From Sthenelais limicola (Eukaryota > Annelida > Polychaeta > Phyllodocida > Sigalionidae): a DNA stretch of 64,000 nt. The translations under genes were made by a program, and so were the position numbers. How positions within the stretch are numbered: position 1 is the first letter of the stretch; every line of letters starts with the position of its first letter. The stretch is from the NCBI GenBank assembly GCA_942159475.1, contig OW804098.1, forward strand, positions 116,704,874 to 116,768,873. Direction: 5' to 3'. The notes beneath the pieces were generated by a model. That model saw only the letters and a list, made by a program, of their open reading frames with translations. It was not told the origin of the DNA and made no database searches. This document shows, one piece after another, positions 22,288 through 31,632 of the stretch.

Positions 22288-22627
22288 CTGAGGAGATGAT
22301 CTTTACACATATATAATATATAAAAAGTTTGGCATTGGCCAATTGAATAGAACACAATTTAGGTGGATTTTCAACAAGGGATGGGGTTAACATCAATCCA
22401 TCATAACAAGTAACTTTTACGTTATAACAATGGGTATAGAAAGGTACATCAAATGCCATAAGATAGTCTGGAGTCAGTTCAGAATTTAGTCCCACAAAAC
22501 TGGTAACTCTCATTGGAATGCAAGTGGTAATATCACGCTCAACAGAACAGAACATAACATAAGCTATTAATATTATCACAAATACGTTCACGATCTCAGC
22601 ACTAAGGTCTGTAGTAAGATTACTCAT
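22256..22627 (-). CDS. LINE-1 ORF-c: small protein with N-terminal hydrophobic segment
   Basis: 123 aa, not recognised. Residues about 11-28 (IVNVFVIILIAYVMFCSV) are strongly hydrophobic and could be a transmembrane segment or uncleaved signal. The rest carries several cysteines and no charged low-complexity stretch. Its ATG overlaps the SGNH-like ORF's stop in ATGAGTAA, an arrangement suited to termination-reinitiation. Its end overlaps the EN-RT start by 32 nt. It fills exactly the gap between two ORFs with recognisable domains, which argues it is a real gene. It could instead be a chance frame in an inter-ORF spacer. No function is assigned. Confidence 0.5.
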   Translation of the reverse strand: MSNLTTDLSAEIVNVFVIILIAYVMFCSVERDITTCIPMRVTSFVGLNSELTPDYLMAFDVPFYTHCYNVKVTCYDGLMLTPSLVENPPKLCSIQLANAKLFIYYICVKIISSDAMSQTLYND

Positions 22628-23375
22628 TTAGTAAATCGTGGCAGCGAACTAACTGACGACCCCAGTCTGCAACGATAAATTCTCTTGGGTGTAGCCCGTC
22701 CGTGAGGTAATGGTAGTTGTATTGCGTGGATCCGTAACGCCTACGATGGATCTTGCTTAGTAGGGTCGGCGTGTAAAGGTTATTACCGGTATTCTTCATA
22801 CGGATGTAATAATTTACATCATGCAATACGGTGTTGAGTGTGGACTGGAGTGGATGAATGCCATAAACTCCATTATATCGGTTGATATTCATTCCTGGGA
22901 TGGGACAGAAAACAGGAGTAATCTGGGGGTAGTCTCGTTCGAAGTTGTCGGCGACAGTTTCAAGCTTTTGTATCACATGGTTTTCTACCGCATACCTATC
23001 TGGGAACCGCAGGTTGCAAATACCATGCTGCTTATAGGTTAGGTCGCAAATGCCGGCGAACATAATACAGAACCTAGGGGTATAGTGGTCTAGGACTGGC
23101 TTTACAGCGTTGTAAAGTTCAAGCAGGCCTTTGCCTTTATGCGGGGATAAACGAATTTGGTCAGAGTCAATGTATGGTGCTAGTCTGACTCCACGTGAGT
23201 CAGTGGCTATAATGGTAAACACGTTGGTCGGGTCGTCCACCGGTGGAGCCATGCTGCTTGTCAGGAGGTACAGTTCGTAGTATGAGAAAGTCACTTTACC
23301 TCGGTTTATCCTATTTCCTTCTACTATGTCTGCCTCTACGGCCTCCTTTACCTCTGGAGTCAGATGGTAATTCAA
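22620..23375 (-). CDS. LINE-1 ORF-b: SGNH/GDSL-like hydrolase
   Basis: 251 aa. The SGNH pattern is visible: block I ATDSRG with S60 as the possible nucleophile, block III AGICDLT (G108, C110, D111), and block V TDGLHP with D226 and H229 placed as the catalytic Asp-x-x-His. In block III the family's usual Asn (GxND) is replaced by Cys, so activity is uncertain. Esterase domains of this fold are known in ORF1 proteins of CR1-like retrotransposons, and this matches that context. Here the domain is a separate ORF overlapping the NADAR ORF by 65 nt in the +1 frame. An internal ATG (codon 42, at 23252), 59 nt past the NADAR ORF stop and just before the S60 block, is an alternative start. Role inferred: a retrotransposition accessory, perhaps in lipid or RNP interactions. 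Confidence 0.65.
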   Translation of the reverse strand: MNYHLTPEVKEAVEADIVEGNRINRGKVTFSYYELYLLTSSMAPPVDDPTNVFTIIATDSRGVRLAPYIDSDQIRLSPHKGKGLLELYNAVKPVLDHYTPRFCIMFAGICDLTYKQHGICNLRFPDRYAVENHVIQKLETVADNFERDYPQITPVFCPIPGMNINRYNGVYGIHPLQSTLNTVLHDVNYYIRMKNTGNNLYTPTLLSKIHRRRYGSTQYNYHYLTDGLHPREFIVADWGRQLVRCHDLLNE

Positions 23376-25089
23376 TATTATGCTGGTGGTCAGAGAAGTC
23401 AGAGTTCGGAGAGGAAGGTTCCGTCGAGGGGCTTCTTGTCTTGCTAGCCGGCTGTTGTTTACTACCTGACCCAGAGGGAGGTGATCGCTTGGCTGTTGAA
23501 TCAGTCTTGGGCGGCGGAGTAGAGGGGGAGGTTGGCTGTTCCCGGCTGTTTTCGCGCTCGTTAGTGCGCTTGTCCTTGTTATCCGCTTTGGAAGGCTTGT
23601 ATGGGGGCGGCTTCATTTCAACTGATATGGGTTTGTCAGCTGGCTTTGGTGCAGTTTTAAGGGGAGGAGTGGTAAGTTTCTGGGGCGATGGTTTATCCCG
23701 TAGTAAAGCAGCTTCTGTTTCCATTAGGATTTGCTCGGCCTGTTTAATGGAGTGATCTGTACTCGCTTGGTCAGAATGAAACGAGAGGTCAGAAGTGCTT
23801 GATACATTATCTTCCTCTATAATTGACTTTGTGTCATGGTTTGAGGCGGCAGCTGTTTTAGTCCTGCCATCAGCCTGAGTTCCATCTTCTACGATTACTA
23901 TGGGTTTGATCACCAATTTTTGGGCGGGTGGATGTTCAGGTGGGTGAGTAGGAGGGGTGGGCTGTTGTACTGGTTCTCCCATAGCTGTGTCATTCCTCTC
24001 TTGCCTGCCTGGATTACCTTGATTATCTCGCAAATCTTGTGTGAGATCTTGATCGTCATTATTATTCTGCGGGTCAGCAGGGATATTCTGTAGTTGGGCT
24101 CCAGGGTTAGGGTTAGGAACGGTACCCACTTGGTTTAGTGGTTTCCCTCCCTCTTCTTCTTGGCCATAAGCAATGTCCTCTTCTTCGTCCTCCCCTTCCA
24201 GCTGGGGCATTTCTGTCTCAGCATTGGCCACGGCCAAATCAAAATCGATGGGTTCGTTTTCTTGGTCTTCTTCACCCCAGTTTTGTTGGTCGGCGTTTCT
24301 TTTGGGTATGGCTTCTTCTCGACGGATTTGCTCTCGTATTCCCATTAAGATACTACCATGTTGGTTGAGGCCCGGCCATTTTGTTTCCTTATCCTTCAGG
24401 GATTTGGAATGTATGGGTATCCCTATTCCCCACCAGCGATCGTAAGAGCACTCTGCCAATTGTGACTCTCCTGTATTCAGCAGCGCCCTCCTTGCCTTCT
24501 TATCTTGTGCGAATTTACTAGTTAAAATATCCCTCATAAAGGTATATTTCACTAAGTCCCATTTAGTATTCGGGCCACACTTGTCTCCTAATTTCTTAGC
24601 TTCACGTGGACAGATTACCTTGACCAGAGCTCTAGCAATTATTGGATTCTTTGTACTTTTAGCGCGCTTATGCTGATAAGCTTGCTCAGCTGTGAAATAG
24701 TTTTCACCATCATACCTGAATAGAGATCTTCCAAAATTGGACAAGGGAGAATGCTCTCCCTGGTATCCTATGGCGCCAGAGATAGGTTTTGTTTTAAACT
24801 GACTTATTTGGAGGCGGTCTGGCAGGGAATTCAATTGATCGTGGGAGAAGAGTGTGTCGCCTACCTTAATTTTTCCCTTGGCCAAGGCCACATCCACATC
24901 AGGCGCGGCCTTCCTAGAATTAGCCAGTATTAATCTCATGTCAGAATAATTACGTGCCATTTTGTCCGGTAGGTCAGGGTTGATGTAGCACCGCTCATAT
25001 CCTGGTATCTGTTTCATCCTGGCTTTGTTGCGAAATATTATGTTCCTCATCTCCTCGTCAATGAGAACTAACCATGGTTTTTTGCCCAT
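23311..25089 (-). CDS. LINE-1 ORF-a: NADAR-domain protein with Pro/Glu-rich tail
   Basis: 592 aa. Residues about 107-256 match the NADAR (YbiA/DUF1768-type) fold family. The blocks are SPLSNF (114-119), AEQAYQHKRA (134-143), AKKLGD (164-169), W177..VK...M185, KFAQ (192-195), LLNTGESQLAECS (203-215), YDRWWGIG (216-223) and ILMGIRE (247-253). These occur in family order and spacing. Known NADAR proteins cleave N-glycosidic bonds, either in riboflavin-pathway intermediates or removing ADP-ribose from guanosine in nucleic acid. Residues 1-106 are not recognised. Residues 257-560 are acidic, then Pro/Ser/Thr-rich and probably disordered. The C-terminus is very basic (GGRRGRHSRRK) and could bind nucleic acid as an ORF1 protein would. 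The ATG has purine at -3 and G at +4. Domain confidence is high; enzymatic role in the element is inference. Confidence 0.87.
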   Translation of the reverse strand: MGKKPWLVLIDEEMRNIIFRNKARMKQIPGYERCYINPDLPDKMARNYSDMRLILANSRKAAPDVDVALAKGKIKVGDTLFSHDQLNSLPDRLQISQFKTKPISGAIGYQGEHSPLSNFGRSLFRYDGENYFTAEQAYQHKRAKSTKNPIIARALVKVICPREAKKLGDKCGPNTKWDLVKYTFMRDILTSKFAQDKKARRALLNTGESQLAECSYDRWWGIGIPIHSKSLKDKETKWPGLNQHGSILMGIREQIRREEAIPKRNADQQNWGEEDQENEPIDFDLAVANAETEMPQLEGEDEEEDIAYGQEEEGGKPLNQVGTVPNPNPGAQLQNIPADPQNNNDDQDLTQDLRDNQGNPGRQERNDTAMGEPVQQPTPPTHPPEHPPAQKLVIKPIVIVEDGTQADGRTKTAAASNHDTKSIIEEDNVSSTSDLSFHSDQASTDHSIKQAEQILMETEAALLRDKPSPQKLTTPPLKTAPKPADKPISVEMKPPPYKPSKADNKDKRTNERENSREQPTSPSTPPPKTDSTAKRSPPSGSGSKQQPASKTRSPSTEPSSPNSDFSDHQHNIELPSDSRGKGGRRGRHSRRK

Positions 25090-25145
25090 TGCTGTGTCTA
25101 ACTAATTTTACTAATAAACCATTATAAACCATGCTTAGACCTATA

Positions 25146-25456
25146 CATAGATTCCACTGACGTCATAGGCGTCGCCATTTTAGGGGGCTACCCTGGGCAA
25201 ACGTTAGATGTCCAAGACTCAAAAATACTGTTTTCCGGCCGTTTTAACCATTACCAGTTTTAATGAACCCATGATAACCCTTGTTGATATGATAGGTAAT
25301 CTTTCTTTAGTAAATTATTGCTAAAGTATCCAACATTGTGGGGTTTATCAGTTTTGTTTTTATAAACACGCTATAGACGCAAGGGTAGCGTTGGCCCCTG
25401 TCATGGCGGCCACTGCGATTCCCCAGCCAGTTGTGTGACGTCATGCGAAATCTATG
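25146..25456. mobile_element. Family C MITE
   Basis: 311 bp, CATAGATTCCACTGACGTCA at left and TGACGTCATGCGAAATCTATG complementary at right, TATA on both sides (25142-25145 and 25457-25460). Shares GTCCAAGACTCAAAAAT with the copy at 12248, while the rest of the interior is diverged. Both ends carry TGACGTCA. Confidence 0.85.
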
Positions 25457-25477
25457 TATAGATGCGCTTAATGATAT

Positions 25478-25885
25478 GTGATGTGTTTCAGGAAAATGAG
25501 TCATAAGTCGCAAAATTGATATTTTTCAAAGCGTTTTTTTTCACAAGATCACATTATTGCAATGTTCTGATTCTTGGAGAATGTGTCACTTATAGTTATC
25601 TCAATCGATGTATCAAATTTCAGGACAATCTATGTAATTTATCCTTTCATTTTAAAGGTGCTCATATGGACTGCATTTAGGTACTTTACTGTTTATTGAC
25701 CCCCAGAAATATTGGATTTTTTTTTTTCAAAAACGAAAATATCTAACTTAAAATCTAGAAATACTTATTGGACTATTAGACTGTTTACTATCATTGGAAT
25801 CGGCTTGATCACATCTTTTCAGATATAATGGTATCTCAAAATCTATTTTTCGCGACTTATGACCCATTTTCCTGAAACACATCAC
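25478..25885 (+). mobile_element. Family B MITE (B1)
   Basis: 408 bp, GTGATGTG to CATCAC, duplication ATAT (25474-25477 and 25886-25889). Confidence 0.9.
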
Positions 25886-26460
25886 ATATAAGAGTGTACA
25901 TACATATGTGATTCGTATACAGGTCAGGAAACTGATTAACCAAGTAGGAGTCCAATCACTGACATACCATTCTGTACTTTCCTTCCTTACCTACTTTCCT
26001 TCAATAGCAGCTGGTAATGAACATTTAGGCAAGGAATTTCCAACAGACATTGCTAATCTATTTTGTTATCATTATCATTTTGTAATTAAACATTTGACCT
26101 CCAGTAAAAATGTCCTACACAAGCAGGGATACATAGCTTAGTAAGGACCATTTAAGTGAGAGTTTGTTATGCAACAGGGCCGCAATCATTACAAACAGGG
26201 CCAGGTGCGCCAGTCCCCCTGTATTGCAGCCACTTACATATCTGCCTATAGCCGTAACTAGATACCCTTGTAGAAGTGAAATCACTAATATATTATACAG
26301 CCCGGTGTAAGCAGTGGTATAGAATGATTGAAGCATTGAAACTCGATACTAAATCACATGAATCCTGTTAAATAGCTCAATCTAGTCTGTAAGAATGGAG
26401 TTATAATTTGGAAGGGCAGATGGTGGGACTATGGGTTCCGTTGGTAGTGTATATGTATAA
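25886..26460. other. Spacer with a family E fragment
   Basis: A short piece of family E (AGTAGGAGTCCAATCACTGA) is at about 25943-25975. Otherwise unassigned. Confidence 0.5.
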
Positions 26461-26768
26461 GGGGGTTTGCATAGCCGCCATTTTGAATCTTGATTCGCAT
26501 GGAATTATGGGACTAATGGTACTGTCCGAAATCTATAGAAAACGTGGCATGTTTAGCATGGAATATTTATCAATGCGCTAATATCAATATCCATGTGTTA
26601 TACACGTTTCCATGACAAAAGTCTCCATCTTTCCCATCATGCATTTGGTTTTCATTTATGCAAATTCTGATGTTGGTGAAAATATTCTTGCAATTTTCGA
26701 TACAAAATGTTGCCAAATGTTTGTATGTAACCAGAATCCATCCCATCATGCACTGTAATAGACCTATA
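26461..26768 (+). mobile_element. Family D MITE, first of a tandem series
   Basis: Starts GGGGGTTTGCATAGCCGCCA. The right terminus is missing, with the copy breaking off at TGCACTGTAATAGAC where the next D element starts. Confidence 0.75.
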
Positions 26769-27100
26769 GGGGATTTGCATGTCCGCCATCTTTAATCCCA
26801 ATTTGTATGGAATTATGGGAGTTATATGTCAGTGTAAAAGCTATAGAAAACATCTTCAGCATATTTAAAAGTGATCTCATGCAAATAGCCATGTGTTATA
26901 CATGTTCCCATGAAACAGTACTGCAAATTTCCCATCATGCATTTGGTTAACATAGATCATTTATACAAGCTCTGATATTGGTAAAAAAATTCTTGCAATT
27001 TTCAATAACAATTTTGCCAAATAGTTGTATGTCAGATTTCGTCAGAATCCATCCCAGGATGCACTGTAACAGATATGCGCAGTGGCACATGCAAATCCCT
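26769..27100 (+). mobile_element. Family D MITE, second of a tandem series
   Basis: 332 bp, GGGGATTTGCAT to ATGCAAATCCCT, with TA on both sides. Confidence 0.82.
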
Positions 27101-27525
27101 TATTAGGACACTAATGGTACAGTCTAAAATCTATACAAAACATGTCATGTTCGGCAAGGACTATTTATCAATGCTCTAATGTCGATATTCATGTGTTATA
27201 CATGTTTCCATAACACAAGCCTCCAACTTTCCCATCATGCATTTGGTTAACATAGATCATTATATGGGTCAGATTTTCAGAAAATGTACAATTCACCTTC
27301 ACTAATCCTCTCAAATAACCCACATTTAAGACAGAATGAGCTTCAAAATGCAGTTTAACATAGCAAAACTGATACTTTGAATCAATGCGATACCAAATAT
27401 ACTCAGATATACCCCAAATTTATCATTTTTTAGGAGAATTTAGGAGAAATTGCTAAATATATAGAGCTGCCAATTGTACATTTTCTGAAAATCTGACCCA
27501 TATATATGATATTGGGGAAAACATT
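27101..27525 (+). mobile_element. Family D MITE, third, left-truncated and interrupted by A
   Basis: Starts inside the D interior (GACACTAATGGTACAGTC) and continues to CATAGATCATTAT. It is interrupted by the A element at 27266-27499, resumes as ATGATATTGGGGAAAACATTC, and then diverges. Confidence 0.75.
27266..27499 (-). mobile_element. Family A MITE (A1) nested in family D
   Basis: 234 bp, duplication ATAT (27262-27265 and 27500-27503). Confidence 0.92.
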
Positions 27526-28056
27526 CTTACCTCGAGCCTCCAGGGAATATTGGAGAAAAAAATAAAAACAAAAAGTTAAAACGGCTTCTGTGATTCTTCA
27601 TAAGAAAATAATCTAATCTCATTTCGAGTAGAGGTATTAGAAGTATCTCTAATAATTATTTTAATAGCTGCCCCTATGGCTCACCATATACACTTTCCTG
27701 CCATAGTGCCACTTGCCATAGTGGCTTCCCGCCTCAGTAGCTCCACCTCCAGGCGAAAATGTAAATCATTATCATTCTCTCTCATGGCTTCCAAATTCGA
27801 CAGTACCTTGAGCGAGAAAGACCTTTTGTGTAATATTAAAGCAATTCCAAATCACCCAAGTGGATATATATGATGGGATAAGTATGTAATAACTTTATTT
27901 TCATAATAACTATGCAATTTCCGGAAAAAGGGACACAGAATGACATTAATCGATTCAAAACTTTCTGTGCTGACACAGGTGTTCCTAGTCTCCCTGTAAA
28001 CATTAGGTTATTTGAGAAAGCGAAAGATATCAATATTAATGTCTCTCTTGTGATAT
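27526..28056. other. Spacer with a possible exon-like peptide
   Basis: On the minus strand, about 27835-27690, one frame reads as a charged helical peptide (..NLEAMRENDNDLHFRLE..) ending at a stop. No convincing splice sites bound it. It may be an exon or an old retroelement fragment. Confidence 0.2.
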
Positions 28057-28335
28057 GTGATGTGTTTCAGGAAAATATATAAATAATATGTCCTTTCGTT
28101 TTAAAGGTCCTCATATGGACTACATTTAGTTACTTTACTGTTTATTCACCCCAAGAAATATTGAAACCTTTTTTTTTCAAAAACGAAAATATCAAACTTA
28201 AAATCTGGAAATACTTATTAGATTATTAAACTGTTTACTATCATTGGAATCGGCTTGATCTCCTCTTTTCAAATATGGTGATATCTCAAAATCCATTTTT
28301 TGCGACTTATAACTCATTTTCCTGAAACACATCAC
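28057..28335 (+). mobile_element. Family B MITE, internally deleted
   Basis: Both ends are present (GTGATGTG and CATCAC) but about 130 bp next to the left TIR are missing. Flanks ATAT and AAAT do not match. Confidence 0.82.
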
Positions 28336-28595
28336 AAATGTACAAAATTCTAGGACTTTATATTCAATGTTATTACCATTATGTGTTTACCATCATTGGA
28401 ATCGCATTTATCTTGATATTACTGAATGGATGTGTGACTGTCAAGTGCTAGAATCCCTTTTATTCAGGAGTTACATTACATCAAGTATGCTATTATCAGA
28501 GAAATCCAGATTGACTGTATACACAAATTAGTCGATTACTAGAAAGACCAGCCTCATGAGGGACGTATCAGTTGTCACTAATTTATTTTTAATAT

Positions 28596-28967
28596 GTGAT
28601 GTGTTTTTCAAAGTGTTTTTTTCACAAGATCTCTTTATTGAAATGCTTTCATTTTTGGGGTGTCTAGTCCTTGTGGTTGTATGAATACATGTACCAAAAT
28701 TCAAGACTGTTCATTAATTACATCAGTGCGTTACTCAGATCATTCTATTGAGTATATTTAGCTACTTAACTGGTAATTATCCACCTAAAAATATTGGAAA
28801 CTTTTTTTTCAAAAATAAAAATATCTGACTAAAATGATGCAATTACGTATTAGATGTCCTTAATGTTTACATTCATTGGAATCCGATTGGTCTCATCTTT
28901 TCAAATATGATGGTATCTCAAAATCTATTTTTTGCGACTTATGACTCATTTTCCTGACACATATCAC
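28596..28967 (+). mobile_element. Family B MITE (B2), TIR-deleted
   Basis: GTGATGTGTTTTTCAAAGTG at left lacks most of the TIR interior. The right end is TATCAC. Duplication ATAT on both sides. Confidence 0.82.
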
Positions 28968-29097
28968 ATATAGTCTAAAAAAACAGCTCCTAATGTGATT
29001 CATAAGCTGCAGATGCTGTCCTATATCTACAATTTATTCCACGATAAGATAGAAAAAGAAATACATATTTATATGATGAATGATTCAATGGGTATAT

Positions 29098-29504
29098 GTG
29101 ATCCGTTTTAGGAAAATAAGTCATAAGTCGCAAAAAATGGATTTTGAGATATCACCATATCAGAAAACAGTAGATCAAGCCGATTCCAATGATAGTAAAC
29201 AGTATGATAAAATAATAAGTATTTCTAGATTTTAAGTTAGATATTTTCGTTTTTGAAAAAAAGGTTTCCAATATTTCTGGGGGTTAATAAACAGTAAAAT
29301 AACTAAATGTAGTCCATATGAGGACCTTTAAAACGAAAGGATATATTGCATAGATTGTCCTGAAATTTGAGACATCGATTGACATACCTATAAGTGATAA
29401 ACTCCCCAAAAATCAGAACATTCCAATAATGTGATCTTGTGAAAAAAACACTTTGAAAAATATCAATTTTGCGACTTATGACTCATTTTCTTGAAACACA
29501 TCAC
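29098..29504 (-). mobile_element. Family B MITE (B1)
   Basis: 407 bp, GTGATCCG to CATCAC, duplication ATAT (29094-29097 and 29505-29508). Confidence 0.9.
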
Positions 29505-29524
29505 ATATACATACATAGAGCCAC

Positions 29525-29595
29525 TGAATGTGACCTTTGACCTGGGGTCAGCGCCCAGCTGTGTAGCTTGACCTTAGGTCACTTCACCTCAAGTG
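29525..29595. promoter_or_regulatory. Cluster of nuclear-receptor half sites
   Basis: TGACCTTTGACCT at 29531-29543 is the complement of a perfect DR1 (AGGTCA, 1-bp gap, AGGTCA), the class bound by HNF4/RXR-type receptors. GGGTCA follows at 29545-29550. TGACCTTAGGTCA at 29569-29581 is an everted pair. Function is inferred from motif only. Confidence 0.35.
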
Positions 29596-30080
29596 GAATG
29601 AATTGATGAATTATAATGAACGAAAAACAAAAATTAAATCAGAAAAATAGCGGAAGGTGTAGGTATGAACAAATACAAGAGACATACCACAACCTAGACC
29701 AATATGCAAATCACCTTTCACAACAGAAACACATATTTCAGAGCTGGATACTGAGCTATTATGACAAAAAGGATGATATTAAATTTAATCATTGTTTGAA
29801 CGATACAACTGAAGTTATATTACACAATATATTTCTGTTGTTTTGTTGTGTTGTTTTGTATACAAGAATGTGAAGTAGGATCAGCCGAGAGAAAACCAGT
29901 GCCACTGAGTGGTATTGAGCAAAATATTTCGGCGGTCACGGAAATATAAATGGGGACTTTTATGAAGCCCTGCAGCTCTGAGACAACAGGTCGGTAAAAA
30001 GAACAGAACAAAAAGAAAGAAAATATTTAGTTTTTGATTAATGTTAGCTGAAATTGCAGCTTTAGGATAATCTGTTATAT
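29596..30080. other. Unassigned AT-rich spacer
   Basis: An 85-codon open frame at 29616-29873 shows no recognisable domain. No repeat family. Confidence 0.35.
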
Positions 30081-30315
30081 GGGTCAGATCTTCAGAAAAT
30101 GTACAATTGGCAGCTGTACACATTTTGTAAATTCTGCTAAATTAGGCTGAAAAATGAAGAATACCGGGTATATCTGAGTATATTTGGTATCGCATTGATT
30201 TAAAGTATCAGTTCTGTTATGTTAAACTGCATTTTGAATCTCATTTTTGGCTTATATGTGGGTTATTTGAGAGGATTGGTGAAGGCGAATTGTACATTTT
30301 CTGAAAATCTGACCC
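30081..30315 (+). mobile_element. Family A MITE (A1)
   Basis: 235 bp, duplication ATAT (30077-30080 and 30316-30319). Confidence 0.93.
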
Positions 30316-30421
30316 ATATACCTGGCATGATTATGGAAAACTGTGGAATTCTACACTGGATCTTGTGGAATATGTCATTATGACGTCACCATAATAATGC
30401 AAATACAATTCCTTAGTATAT

Positions 30422-30735
30422 GTGATGCGTTTCAGGAAAATGAGTCACTGAGATATCATCATATATTTCAAAAGATGGGATCAAGCCACTCCAATGATAG
30501 TAAACAGCAGGACATCTAATAAGTATTTCTATATTTTAACTTTGATATTTTTATTTTTGAAACAAATCTTTGCAGAATTTCTGGGTGGATATTTGAATAG
30601 ATTTAACAAACTATCTTGGAATTTGGTAAATGTATTCAAGCTACGATAAGCGTTAAACACCCTGGAAATGAAAACATTCCCACAAGTACATCTTATGAAT
30701 CAAACACTTTAAAAGATAACAATTGTCACTTTAGT
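30422..30735 (-). mobile_element. Family B MITE (B2, old)
   Basis: Left end GTGATGCGTTTCAGG with a shortened TIR. The B2 interior fades out without a clear right terminus. A further 80-bp B fragment (TTTGAAAAGACGATATCAAG) follows near 30808-30890. Confidence 0.65.
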
Positions 30736-31034
30736 TAATAGATCTTGAACCATCAAGAAATTCAAACAATTCTTAAAGCTGCATTCGCTACAAATATCAT
30801 TATGTATCATTATATTTGAAAAGACGATATCAAGCTGATTCCAATCATAGTAAACAGTAGGACATCTAATAAGTACCTTTATTTTTTTTTGTATTAAGAT
30901 TTCTATATATCAAATTAAAGCTAAGGAGCTAGGCTATCCATTCAATATATTTAATCATTGTTGTGCCCATGATTCATAAGCAAAATCAAAGAGTAAAATC
31001 GGACCCATATTGACTCATTTGTCAGAGGATATCT

Positions 31035-31352
31035 GGTTGCCATGGTTACCAGAACATTCTTAGAATAAATTCATGAGTATAGTTTGATTGCTCTTTAAGA
31101 ATGCTTTGTTTTGATATACAACATGATAATAAAAACAGAATATTTCTTATTTTGTACCCAAAACATTCCATTTTTTTATTTGGTTGCCATGGCGACCAAG
31201 TTCCATATTTCCAAGATGTTGGAACCAGTCCAAATGAAAGAGGGTAAATTTCTGTATAGGAATCAATCCTCAAAACATATTACCCCTGCAAAAAATGGGG
31301 CTGATGTAACTATTAAAGCCAAATTCCTTATTAGAATGTTTCCATAGCAACC
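31035..31352. promoter_or_regulatory. Three RFX X-box-like palindromes
   Basis: GGTTGCCATGGTTACC (31035-31050), GGTTGCCATGGCGACC (31192-31207) and GTTTCCATAGCAACC (31338-31352). All fit the loose X-box pattern of two half sites around a short spacer. They are about 150 bp apart in otherwise AT-rich DNA and could also be arms of an unrecognised repeat. Confidence 0.3.
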
Positions 31353-31504
31353 ATGACCAAAGAAACAAAATTCCAGATTGGGTCTATAGCTAAAAATGAT
31401 CAGCACATCAAAAAGTACCATTATGCCAAATTTCATGCTTTTATGAAAAAGTGCACAATTAGTCCTATATTTTGGGCTTATCTACTGGACTATATATGCA
31501 TGAA

Positions 31505-31571
31505 GAAGATGTCATTGATATTGATAAAAAAAAGAAAAAAAAAAAAAAAAAAAAGAAGATGTCATTGATAT
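31505..31571 (+). mobile_element. Poly(A)-only retroinsertion with 17-bp duplication
   Basis: GAAGATGTCATTGATAT occurs at 31505-31521 and again at 31555-31571, separated only by TGAT and an A-rich run. This is the structure expected from target-primed reverse transcription that copied just the tail. Slippage-driven duplication is an alternative. Confidence 0.6.
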
Positions 31572-31632
31572 GTTCCAATGGTCAATCACTAGTAAGATTA
31601 GTTAAATATAATACTCACGATGAAGGAAATTT

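Larger units (their letters stand above)
18928..25141 (-). mobile_element. LINE-1: non-LTR retrotransposon with NADAR and SGNH-like ORFs
   Basis: Minus-strand element of about 6.2 kb. Order 5' to 3': a short 5' region (25090-25141), NADAR ORF (25089-23311), SGNH-like ORF (23375-22620), small hydrophobic ORF (22627-22256), endonuclease-RT ORF (22287-19327), and a 3' UTR of about 380 nt. AATAAA (18958-18953) lies just before the T17 plus-strand run at 18928-18944, which is the poly(A) tail. The APE endonuclease plus RT without RNase H, and an esterase-like ORF, place it near the CR1/L2 group by general family knowledge. The 5' limit is uncertain: a family C element abuts at 25146. No clear target duplication was found. 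All four frames are intact, so this copy may be young. Confidence 0.9.

Noticed and set aside
23243..23755. 170-codon plus-strand frame
   Set aside because: Antisense to the NADAR-ORF tail; an artefact of Pro/Ser-rich codons.
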